28,044 nt of DNA, taken from contig JAFAGA010000087.1 of NCBI GenBank assembly GCA_023423045.1, positions 1-28,044 on the forward strand, written 5' to 3'. The translations under genes and the position numbers were made by a program. Of the stretch, positions 21,452-28,044 are shown in pieces (within the stretch, counting starts at the first letter, position 1; every line of letters begins with the position of its first letter). The stretch is from Bacillota bacterium. GTDB lineage: Bacteria; Bacillota; Clostridia; Lachnospirales; Lachnospiraceae. The notes under the pieces are model-generated. The model searched no databases. It was not told the origin of the DNA and saw only the letters and a program-made list of their open reading frames with translations.

Positions 21452-23626
21452 ATGTCTAAGAGCCTATATATTGCAGAAAAACCAAGTGTGGCCGCCGAAT
21501 TTGCCAAAGCACTGAAAATTACGGGCAGAAGGCAGGATGGATACATAGAATCGGAGAACGCCGTCGTCACCTGGTGCGTCGGCCATCTGATTACTATGAG
21601 TTATCCCGAGGCCTATGATCCTGCCCTGAAAAAATGGAGTATGGAGACTCTGCCGTTCCTTCCCAAGGAATATAAATACGAAATCATTTCCAATGTAAAA
21701 AAACAATTTAATATAGTAAAAGAGCTCCTCAACCGCAAGGATGTGGATACCATCTATGTCTGCACCGACTCGGGGCGGGAGGGAGAGTACATATACCGCC
21801 TGGTAGACCAGGCGGCCAGGGTGCCGGGCACGAAGCAGAAGAAGCGTGTCTGGATCGATTCCCAGACGGAGGAAGAGATCCTGAGGGGTATCCGGGAGGC
21901 AAAACCGCTGTCCGACTATGATCATCTGTCTGACGCAGCTTATTTGCGTGCCCAGGAGGATTACCTGATGGGCATTAATTTCTCCAGAATACTGACGCTC
22001 AAATACGGTAATGAGGTACAAAGACTGTTGAATTCCGGAAAATGGAACGCTATCTCCGTAGGGCGTGTTATGACCTGTGTCCTGGGGATGGTGGTCAGAA
22101 GAGAGAGGGATGTCCGTAACTTTGTCAAGACTCCGTTCTATCGTGTCCTTAGTAATCTCCAGGTAAAGGACCGGGATTTTACGGCGGAATTTCGTGCGGT
22201 GGAAGGTTCCAGATATTATAATTCACCCCTGTTATATAAGGAAAACGGTTTCTCAGAGAAGACCTCGGCTGTCAAGCTGATATCAGAGCTGGCGGGAGAG
22301 ATTCCAATGCTCCTGGAGGATGGTACCTGGGCGGCTCAGTCCGGGGAGGAAGGCAGATCCGATACGGCAGGGCAGCCGGGAGATAGTGGCAGCCTTGATG
22401 CTGGAGGAAAACCGGTAGATGGTGATGATAAACTGCTGGCGGAGATTATCCAGTTGGAGAAAAAGAAGGAGACAAAAAATCCTCCCTTATTATACAATCT
22501 GGCAGAGCTCCAGAACGACTGCTCCCGGTTCTTTAAAATCAGTCCGGACGAGACTTTGAAGATTGCCCAGGAGCTGTATGAGAAGAAGCTGGTAACCTAC
22601 CCCAGAACTGATGCCAGAGTGTTATCCACCGCTGTTTCCAAGGAAATCCATAAGAATATCAAGGGGCTTCAGAGTCTGGGACAGTTCAGGGATTATGTAG
22701 CAGAGGTATTGGAGAAGGGCTCCTATAAGAACATTGCAAAGACACGCTATGTCAACGACAGCCAGATTACCGATCACTATGCAATCATACCCACTGGACA
22801 GGGCTTCAATGCAATTAACTCCCTATCCCATACTGCGGCGAAGGTATATGAAACAATTGTCAGGAGATTTATCAGTATATTCTATCCTCCGGCAGAATAT
22901 CGTAAAATAGGTATAACGGCAAAAATTGGAGGAGAGAGCTTCTTTGCCTCCTTCCGTGCCCTGGAGAAGGAGGGCTATCTCAAAGTTCTGGGCAGCTACA
23001 ACGATAAACCGGCAGCTGCAAAGGGCAGTTCAGGGGAGAAAGCCGGACAAGAGGAGAATGAGGGAGCCGAGGAAAATAACAACGATCAGGCATTGCTGCA
23101 ATTGCTCCTGACCTTGAAAAAGGGAACGCTGCTTCCGGTGAATACAATCACAATCAAGGAGGGGGAGACTACCCCGCCCAAGAGATACAATTCCGGAGCA
23201 CTAATTCTTGCCATGGAAAATGCCGGGCAGCTGATTGAAGATGAGGAGCTACGGGCTCAGATTAAAGGAAGCGGAATCGGCACCAGTGCAACACGGGCGG
23301 AGATTTTGAATAAGCTGGTTAATATAACTTATCTGAATCTGAATAAGAAGACGCAGATTATCACCCCTACCCAATTAGGAGAATTAATCTTTGATGTTGT
23401 GAATACCTCCATCAAATCCCTCCTGAATGCGGAGCTTACAGCCAGTTGGGAAAAGGGGCTCACTTATGTGTCGGAGGGTCAGATCACCAGGCAGGAATAT
23501 ACCGGGAAGCTGGAGGGTTTTGTTGCCCGCATGGTGGAAGGGGTGAAAACCCTGAACAACCAGGCAGCCTTGTCAAAATACTTTAACGATGCCGCAGCTT
23601 ACTATAAGAGCAATGGAAGTAAGTAG
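21452..23626 (+). CDS. topB: DNA topoisomerase III (type IA)
   Basis: A 724-residue type IA topoisomerase that passes single strands through a transient 5'-phosphotyrosine break; it decatenates replication and recombination intermediates. The start MSKSLYIAEKPSVA at 21452 is the family's opening; the open frame reaches back to a GTG at 21404 that lies in the leader hairpin. TOPRIM motifs are Glu9 (IAEKPS) and DTIYVCTDSGREGEYIYRL; the catalytic Tyr383 lies in LVTYPRTDARVLST. NSGKWNAISVGRVMT, the SQITDHYAIIPTG segment and GIGTSATRAEIL are further hallmarks. Two acidic or Gly-rich insertions (near residues 300-325 and 530-555) break the fold. The ribosome site is weak (GAAAG). It is chromosomal-like in composition. 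Confidence 0.93.
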   Translation: MSKSLYIAEKPSVAAEFAKALKITGRRQDGYIESENAVVTWCVGHLITMSYPEAYDPALKKWSMETLPFLPKEYKYEIISNVKKQFNIVKELLNRKDVDTIYVCTDSGREGEYIYRLVDQAARVPGTKQKKRVWIDSQTEEEILRGIREAKPLSDYDHLSDAAYLRAQEDYLMGINFSRILTLKYGNEVQRLLNSGKWNAISVGRVMTCVLGMVVRRERDVRNFVKTPFYRVLSNLQVKDRDFTAEFRAVEGSRYYNSPLLYKENGFSEKTSAVKLISELAGEIPMLLEDGTWAAQSGEEGRSDTAGQPGDSGSLDAGGKPVDGDDKLLAEIIQLEKKKETKNPPLLYNLAELQNDCSRFFKISPDETLKIAQELYEKKLVTYPRTDARVLSTAVSKEIHKNIKGLQSLGQFRDYVAEVLEKGSYKNIAKTRYVNDSQITDHYAIIPTGQGFNAINSLSHTAAKVYETIVRRFISIFYPPAEYRKIGITAKIGGESFFASFRALEKEGYLKVLGSYNDKPAAAKGSSGEKAGQEENEGAEENNNDQALLQLLLTLKKGTLLPVNTITIKEGETTPPKRYNSGALILAMENAGQLIEDEELRAQIKGSGIGTSATRAEILNKLVNITYLNLNKKTQIITPTQLGELIFDVVNTSIKSLLNAELTASWEKGLTYVSEGQITRQEYTGKLEGFVARMVEGVKTLNNQAALSKYFNDAAAYYKSNGSK

Positions 23627-23657
23627 AGCGGCAAATGATATAATGAAAGCGGAATAA

Positions 23658-23684
23658 GGAAATGCAAGCTTGCTTGTGATTTCC
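23658..23684. repeat. Hairpin between topB and the next gene
   Basis: GGAAAT and CAAG on one side pair with CTTG and ATTTCC on the other (23658-23684), with one mismatched position. No T run follows, so it is not a clear terminator. Confidence 0.4.
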
Positions 23685-23764
23685 GATTGGAGCAAAAGAT
23701 GTTAAGCAGGAATGATATCAGACAAAAACATATTAGACTGGAAAATATAAAAGGAGGAAGAGGA

Positions 23765-24433
23765 ATGTCAGAGCATCTTATGATCAAATCACTGTTTGAT
23801 TTAAGCAATACCATCGCAGCAGAGCTATTCTCAGATTGTACTTATCCCTGGGAGGTGCTTGGAAAGATAAAAAGCGGAATTCCGAGAATAGGGGAAGGGT
23901 TGTCTTTGGAAGAGTATGACAAAGTCGGCGAAGATGTCTGGATTGCAAAATCCGCAAAGGTAGCACCTACGGCATGCATTAACGGGCCTGCAATTATAGG
24001 GAAGGACGCCGAGATCAGGCATTGTGCATTTATCCGTGGCAGCGCAATCATCGGAGAGGGAGCGGTGGTCGGTAATTCCACAGAGCTGAAGAACGTCATT
24101 CTCTTCAATAAGGTTCAGGTGCCCCACTATAATTATGTAGGCGATTCCATTCTCGGGTATAAGGCTCATATGGGAGCAGGATCCATCACTTCCAATGTGA
24201 AATCGGATAAAACTCTGGTATCCGTCCATGCAGGTGAGCTTGTGATAGAGACCGGACTGAAGAAATTCGGCGCAATTCTGGGAGAATATGTTGAAGTTGG
24301 CTGCAACAGCGTCCTGAATCCGGGAACGGTGATCGGCCGGAACGCTAACGTCTATCCCCTGTCCATGGTGCGCGGTTATGTTCCCGAAGCTAGCATCTAT
24401 AAGAAGGTGGGAGAGGTAGTGGCTAAGTACTAG
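23765..24433 (+). CDS. Left-handed beta-helix acyltransferase-like protein
   Basis: A 222-residue protein related to the C-terminal half of GlmU and often annotated as a UDP-N-acetylglucosamine pyrophosphorylase-like protein. The ATG at 23765 follows AAAGGAGGAAGAG; an upstream extension to 23687 has no ribosome site. After an N-terminal helical segment (MIKSLFDLSNTIAAELF) hexapeptide repeats start at about residue 60 (VWIAKSAKVAPTACINGPAIIGKDAEIRHCAFI, broken by 20-residue turns) and continue through LGYKAHMGAGSITSNVK and VEVGCNSVLNPGTVIGRNANVYPLS. No uridylyltransferase domain is present, so the catalysed reaction is not known. A terminator at 24525-24560 follows. Confidence 0.85.
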   Translation: MSEHLMIKSLFDLSNTIAAELFSDCTYPWEVLGKIKSGIPRIGEGLSLEEYDKVGEDVWIAKSAKVAPTACINGPAIIGKDAEIRHCAFIRGSAIIGEGAVVGNSTELKNVILFNKVQVPHYNYVGDSILGYKAHMGAGSITSNVKSDKTLVSVHAGELVIETGLKKFGAILGEYVEVGCNSVLNPGTVIGRNANVYPLSMVRGYVPEASIYKKVGEVVAKY

Positions 24434-24524
24434 CTGCGGCAGAAAGCAAGAAAATAATACAAAAAGGTGTGGACTTATTGTTCGTTTTATGCGAAAATAT
24501 GATATGCAAACAAGATAAAATTTT

Positions 24525-24560
24525 AACAAGGAATTTTAAGTAATTTCTTGTTTGATTTTT
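24525..24560 (+). terminator. Terminator between the beta-helix gene and the NifU-like gene
   Basis: AACAAGGAATT (24525-24535) pairs with AATTTCTTGTT (24542-24552; one G-T pair), a 6-nt loop, then TGATTTTT. A TATGAT at 24498-24503 upstream could start a short attenuated transcript into the NifU-like gene. Confidence 0.6.
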
Positions 24561-24627
24561 CTTGCCTTAGGAGAGCATTGTATTTCAGTACATGACGATA
24601 CTATGTAAATTGAAAGGAGTTTCAAAC

Positions 24628-25320
24628 ATGATTTATTCACATGAAGTTCAAATGATGTGTCCGGTTACACAGGGTGTTCATCATGGAGCAGCACCAATTC
24701 CGGAAGAAGCAAAATGGGTAAAGGCCAGAGAAGTAAAAGATATATCCGGTTTAACCCATGGTGTGGGCTGGTGTGCACCTCAGCAGGGTACCTGTAAATT
24801 AACTCTTAACGTTAAGGATGGCGTGATACAGGAGGCATTGGTGGAAACCATCGGCTGCTCCGGTATGACACATTCCGCAGCGATGGCATCTGAAATCCTG
24901 CCTGGTTTAACTATTTTAGAGGCATTGAATACAGACTTGGTGTGTGATGCAATTAATACGGCAATGAGAGAGCTTTTCCTGCAAATCGTATACGGCAGAA
25001 CCCAGAGCGCCTTCTCCGAAGACGGACTTCCCATTGGTGCAGGTCTTGAGGATTTAGGAAAGGGCCTTAGAAGCCAGGTCGGCACCATGTATGGAACGCT
25101 GGCGAAGGGTCCCCGCTATCTCGAGATGACAGACGGTTATGTAACCGGCGTTGCACTGGATGAGAACAGCGAAATCATCGGATACCAATTCGTTAACTTC
25201 GGTAAGATGATGGACTTCATCAAAAAAGGCGACGATGCAAATACGGCATTAGAAAAATCCAAAGGTCAATATGGCCGTGTTGCGGATGCTGTGAAGATCA
25301 TCGACCCGAGACACGAATAG
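24628..25320 (+). CDS. NifU-like iron-sulfur cluster scaffold-type protein
   Basis: A 230-residue protein with a NifU/IscU N-terminal-like fold. The ATG at 24628 has AAAGGAGT in front; an upstream ATG at 24592 lies before that site. Cysteines placed as in cluster scaffolds are Cys49 (GVGWCAPQQG), Cys56 (GTCKLT) and Cys77 (ETIGCSGMTHSAAMASEILPG). The C-terminal half (PRYLEMTDGYVTGVALDENSEIIGYQFVNFG) is not NifU-like and I cannot name it. It lies 19 bp upstream of the GGGtGRT gene, an arrangement frequent in Lachnospiraceae and Ruminococcaceae. A role in Fe-S cluster assembly or redox sensing is inference; codon use suggests good expression. Confidence 0.88.
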   Translation: MIYSHEVQMMCPVTQGVHHGAAPIPEEAKWVKAREVKDISGLTHGVGWCAPQQGTCKLTLNVKDGVIQEALVETIGCSGMTHSAAMASEILPGLTILEALNTDLVCDAINTAMRELFLQIVYGRTQSAFSEDGLPIGAGLEDLGKGLRSQVGTMYGTLAKGPRYLEMTDGYVTGVALDENSEIIGYQFVNFGKMMDFIKKGDDANTALEKSKGQYGRVADAVKIIDPRHE

Positions 25321-25339
25321 GAAAAGGAGGATACATACA

Positions 25340-26350
25340 ATGGCTTTATTTGAATCATATGACAGAAGAATTAATCAAATCAACGCTGTGCTGAACAGCT
25401 ACGGTATTGCTTCCATCGAAGAAGCGGAGAAGATTACCAAGGATGCCGGACTTGATGTTTATAATATGATTAAGGGCATTCAGCCCATTTGCTTCGAGAA
25501 TGCCTGCTGGGCATATATCGTAGGCGCAGCAATTGCAATCAAAAAGGATGCCAGAAAAGCGGCGGATGCAGCAGCAGCAATCGGCGAAGGTCTTCAGTCC
25601 TTCTGTATTCCCGGCTCTGTGGCAGACCAGAGAAAGGTTGGCCTGGGTCATGGTAATCTTGGTAAGATGCTGCTGGAAGAGTCTACCGACTGTTTCTGCT
25701 TCCTGGCAGGCCATGAGTCCTTTGCTGCAGCGGAAGGTGCCATCGGCATCGCCATGTCCGCCAACAAGGTTAGAAAAAAACCCTTAAGAGTTATCTTAAA
25801 CGGTCTCGGTAAGGATGCGGCTCAGATCATCTCCCGTATTAACGGCTTTACCCATGTTGAGACAGAGATGGACTATCATACCGGCGAAGTGAAGGAAGTA
25901 TTTTGCAAGGCATATTCCAAAGGACCCAGAGCATCTGTAAACTGCTATGGTGCCAATGATGTAACAGAAGGTGTTGCCATCATGCATAAGGAAGGCGTGG
26001 ATGTATCCATCACAGGTAACTCCACCAATCCTACCAGATTCCAGCATCCCGTTGCAGGTACCTATAAGAAGGAATGCGTTGATTCAGGAAAGAAGTATTT
26101 CTCCGTAGCTTCCGGCGGCGGCACAGGAAGAACACTTCATCCCGATAACATGGCAGCAGGTCCTGCATCCTATGGAATGACAGATACCATGGGAAGAATG
26201 CACTCCGACGCGCAGTTCGCAGGTTCCTCTTCCGTTCCGGCTCATGTTGAGATGATGGGTCTGATCGGTGCAGGTAACAACCCTATGGTTGGTATGACGG
26301 TAGCGGTAGCAGTGTCCTTACAGGAGGCAGCCGAGGCTGGTAAATTCTAA
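25340..26350 (+). CDS. GGGtGRT protein (uncharacterised conserved clostridial family)
   Basis: A 336-residue protein of the family named for its motif: SVASGGGTGRTLHPDN, with G259-G-G-T-G-R264-T. Other visible features are FENACWAYIVGAAIAIKK near residue 52, GLGHGNLGKMLLEE, FCFLAGHESFAAAEGAIG, and a Gly/Met-rich end (MGLIGAGNNPMVGMTVAVAVSLQEAAEAGKF). AAAAGGAGG precedes the ATG. It follows the NifU-like gene by 19 bp, indicating one transcript. The biochemical role is unknown. Codon use is strongly biased to frequent codons, suggesting high expression. Confidence 0.92.
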   Translation: MALFESYDRRINQINAVLNSYGIASIEEAEKITKDAGLDVYNMIKGIQPICFENACWAYIVGAAIAIKKDARKAADAAAAIGEGLQSFCIPGSVADQRKVGLGHGNLGKMLLEESTDCFCFLAGHESFAAAEGAIGIAMSANKVRKKPLRVILNGLGKDAAQIISRINGFTHVETEMDYHTGEVKEVFCKAYSKGPRASVNCYGANDVTEGVAIMHKEGVDVSITGNSTNPTRFQHPVAGTYKKECVDSGKKYFSVASGGGTGRTLHPDNMAAGPASYGMTDTMGRMHSDAQFAGSSSVPAHVEMMGLIGAGNNPMVGMTVAVAVSLQEAAEAGKF

Positions 26351-26365
26351 GAAAATGCACTGTTT

Positions 26366-26410
26366 AAAGGATTTCTCAAATCGTAGAACGGTTTGGGAAG
26401 TCCTTTTTTT
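26366..26410 (+). terminator. Rho-independent terminator after the GGGtGRT gene
   Basis: An 18-nt arm AAAGGATTTCTCAAATCG (26366-26383) pairs with CGGTTTGGGAAGTCCTTT (26389-26406), largely matched, and ends in a seven-T tract. Confidence 0.9.
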
Positions 26411-26626
26411 ATATCTGAGCTTTATTGTGAGTACAACTATTTATGATGTTAATAAATAGTTGGTTGAAGAAGTAGGCATTTATGTTTCATGTGTACAACC
26501 TTGTAAATTGTTGGTATGATAGAGTGGTATTTAGTTGTAATTTGTTGGAATATGAAATTGGAAGGGACTTATGCAAAGACCCTTTAATGAACCGGATAAG
26601 GAATTTATACAATGGAAGGAAAAACG
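26411..26626. other. AT-rich spacer with an 11-bp perfect hairpin
   Basis: No gene. CAACTATTTAT (26434-26444) pairs perfectly with ATAAATAGTTG (26452-26462) around a 7-nt loop, with no T run after it. An AAGGG-A-CTT / AAG-A-CCCTT hairpin lies just before the GNAT remnant. Confidence 0.5.
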
Positions 26627-26848
26627 ATGTGGATTGAAAAAGGATGCCTAAATGATATAAATGAATTGGAATGTCTATACAATGATTTAAATGATTACCT
26701 TGAAACACATATTAATTTTCCGGGTTGGAAAAAAGGGGTATATCCTGTTAAAGAAACTGCGCTGAAGGGTATTGAAGAAGGTAATTTATTGGTGTTGCAT
26801 TTTCCATCGGTCATTTGTACTCTTTATACTTTTCTTTTGCCCTATTGA
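26627..26848 (+). pseudogene. Truncated GNAT acetyltransferase
   Basis: MWIEKGCLNDINELECLYNDLNDYLETHINFPGWKKGVYP plus KETALKGIEEGNLLV, in short pieces LNDINELECLYNDLNDYL and FPGWKKGVYP, is the characteristic N-terminus of clostridial GNAT N-acetyltransferases that follow with an acetyl-CoA-binding core. Here the frame departs after about residue 57 into a hydrophobic tail (FPSVICTLYTFLLPY) and stops at 74 codons, so the catalytic core is missing. The ATG at 26627 follows GGAAGGAAAAACG; an in-frame ATG lies at 26612. The break near 26795 and the non-homologous downstream sequence suggest deletion or replacement rather than a frameshift. Confidence 0.7.
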
Positions 26849-27004
26849 AAGGCCAAGGCCTCCTATGATTAATATTTTATCATAGAAGACCTTTAAAAAC
26901 CTTATTTACAGAAAAATTTTCAGAGCCCTAAGCGAGTCCATGAAAATGTCCGCACCCCCCGACTCAAGAAATTTAACTTAGAGGAAAATAGTTCATCATT
27001 CTAA
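26849..27004. other. Junction region with a hairpin and a GC-richer block
   Basis: AAGGCCTCCTATGAT (26855-26869) pairs with ATCATAGAAGACCTT (26879-26893) at 13 of 15 positions, possibly a terminator. The block at about 26925-26965 (AGCGAGTCCATGAAAATGTC and nearby CACCCCCCGAC) is GC-richer than its surroundings and might be the remnant of a mobile element end, but I could not match it to a family. No gene is supported. Confidence 0.4.
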
Positions 27005-27439
27005 TTAATATGGGAATTTTTTTTCCTCATAGTTTAGATTCCAGAAATCTTCAAACTTTGTGCTATTAATATGGTATGCATTTCCATTGTTAAGTAAATA
27101 TGAGCCATCATAATAGGAAAATTCTATATCTAATCCTGTGGATAAATTAAAAATAAATGTATATGAATTTCCACCATCCCTCTCATAATGACCATTCCAA
27201 TCCTTAATAATATCCATACTGGTCGAATTAAATAATTCGCATATAGAGTTTATATCTTGCTTTTTACTAATCGTTTTAACTGTACCAGATAAGTTATTAA
27301 TTAACGTTATGTCTTTAACATGTTTTTGACTGATTTTAAAGTTTCTTTTCGAGGAATTAAGTGCAGTAAAAAATAAAATCATAATAAAAAAAATAATTAT
27401 CACTACAACAATCGTTAAATATCTCCTTGCGATTTTCAT
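27005..27439 (-). CDS. Small membrane-anchored protein of unknown function
   Basis: A 144-residue protein I do not recognise. MKIARRY is followed by one hydrophobic helix (LTIVVVIIIFFIMILFFTAL) and a polar extracytoplasmic domain with several aromatic segments (WNGHYERDGGNSYTFIFNL, DIEFSYYDGSYLLNNG). The ATG has AAGGAAG about 8 nt upstream on the minus strand. It starts 19 bp after the stop of the papain-like peptidase gene and is read in the same direction, so the two are probably co-transcribed. A protease-associated inhibitor, anchor or immunity role is possible by position only. It is AT-rich like the rest of this region. Confidence 0.7.
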   Translation of the reverse strand: MKIARRYLTIVVVIIIFFIMILFFTALNSSKRNFKISQKHVKDITLINNLSGTVKTISKKQDINSICELFNSTSMDIIKDWNGHYERDGGNSYTFIFNLSTGLDIEFSYYDGSYLLNNGNAYHINSTKFEDFWNLNYEEKKFPY

Positions 27440-27458
27440 TTAAGTTTCTTCCTTCGAT

Positions 27459-28044
27459 TTAGTTTGCATATGCATATAAAGTAAATGTATTACCACTGTT
27501 TAGGCTTATATATGTATAGCTGGAACCATTTGCTGAAGCAGACATAAATCCAGATGCAGGATTCATTATTGTAATATAACCAGCTATTACATTTATTCCA
27601 TCTATAACTGTAGCATGTGAGCCAGCTGAACTTGACCATCTACTATAAAGTGGACGTCTTAATGATGATATACTATTTAAAATAGTATTATCTGATGGCA
27701 CTGTAGAATAGTAGGTATAAGAAACCCCATAAATATTTTTTAAAGCTGCAAGAGCCTGAGCTGGGGTTGCACCTTGATCATAATTTGTGCCATAAACATA
27801 TTGCGCTACATATTCACCTGTGTAACTTTTGTTTTTCAGAAAGTTTCCAATGCAAGCTACACTTGAAGCCCAACAATAATTTGAGTTTGTAGCCTGTGAA
27901 ACATACGAAACATTTAATGAATAATAAACAGGTGCAAAATAATTATTAGAACTAGAATTTTTTGATTCAACTGTTGATATCGAATTAGTACCCAAGGGTT
28001 GCGCTTCAGTAATACTATTTAGTTCGACAGATTCAAATATAGAT
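27459..28044 (-). CDS. Papain-like cysteine peptidase (C39/C47-like), partial at window edge
   Basis: The C-terminal 195 or so residues of a secreted-type cysteine peptidase; the gene runs off the right edge of the window. The frame stays open from the edge through SIFESVELNSITEAQPLG, so the TTG at 27995 is not the start. The catalytic Cys lies in NSNYCWASSVACIGNFL (the usual QxxCWAxxxA form, with Asn in place of Gln nearby), the His in SAGSHATVIDGI and the third residue in YITIMNPASGF, typical for bacterial papain-like enzymes such as staphopain and AvrRpt2. Ser/Asn/Tyr-rich composition suits an exported protein. A signal peptide and propeptide would lie outside the window. It pairs with the small membrane protein downstream. 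Confidence 0.82.
   Translation of the reverse strand, partial: SIFESVELNSITEAQPLGTNSISTVESKNSSSNNYFAPVYYSLNVSYVSQATNSNYCWASSVACIGNFLKNKSYTGEYVAQYVYGTNYDQGATPAQALAALKNIYGVSYTYYSTVPSDNTILNSISSLRRPLYSRWSSSAGSHATVIDGINVIAGYITIMNPASGFMSASANGSSYTYISLNSGNTFTLYAYAN

Noticed and set aside
23687..23764. Longer start for the beta-helix protein
   Set aside because: The extension has no ribosome site and AAAGGAGG precedes the ATG at 23765.
27459..27995. Complete 178-residue peptidase starting at the TTG at 27995
   Set aside because: The frame is open all the way to the window edge and the TTG has no ribosome site, so this is a partial gene.

Overview
The window looks like the chromosome of an anaerobic clostridium of the Lachnospiraceae type. 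The signs are strong AAGGAGG-like ribosome binding sites, sigma-A promoters, a CGAAC-N4-GTTC LexA/DinR box ahead of dinB, and a NifU-like scaffold gene paired with a GGGtGRT-protein gene. This assignment is inference from gene content; there is no rRNA or tRNA gene in the window.

Layout: (1) 1-1893 is an insertion sequence with a long zinc-finger DDE transposase on the minus strand and a strongly folded non-coding tail. (2) 1894-5119 holds a DUF4349 lipoprotein, dinB behind a LexA box, and a small exported protein. (3) 5140-6540 is a MATE exporter on the minus strand. (4) 6815-8787 is a nucleoside salvage operon, deoD-deoC-cdd. (5) 8788 to about 12000 is a markedly AT-rich island. It contains a decayed tyrosine integrase (minus strand), a two-gene ATPase plus TOPRIM/RloB-like module resembling the AbiL/PARIS/OLD group of phage-defence systems, and a 25-bp perfect palindrome over the promoter of that module. 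(6) 12142-13380 is glyA, followed by a 15-bp tandem repeat and a terminator. (7) 13591-16100 holds an AraC-type regulator and rhaA. (8) About 16142-16337 is a non-coding array of repeats forming 12-bp hairpins with 7-nt loops, one of which shows a compensated base-pair change; a terminator follows. (9) 16520-20457 is a permease-ATPase-permease ABC operon. (10) A LUD-domain protein (minus) and topB (plus) are divergent, each with a recognisable promoter. (11) 23765-26350 holds a left-handed beta-helix acyltransferase-like protein and the NifU-like/GGGtGRT pair. (12) 26411-28044 is a second AT-rich stretch with a truncated GNAT acetyltransferase, a small membrane protein, and a papain-like cysteine peptidase cut by the window edge.

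How the genes work together: deoD, deoC and cdd together take deoxyribonucleosides and cytidine toward bases and glycolytic intermediates. The AraC regulator probably controls rhaA, although no other rhamnose genes are adjacent. The ATPase/TOPRIM pair beside a dead integrase is best read as the surviving cargo of a mobile element. The points most worth a second look are the structured repeat array after rhaA, the defence module with its palindromic operator-like promoter, and the folded tail of the insertion sequence.
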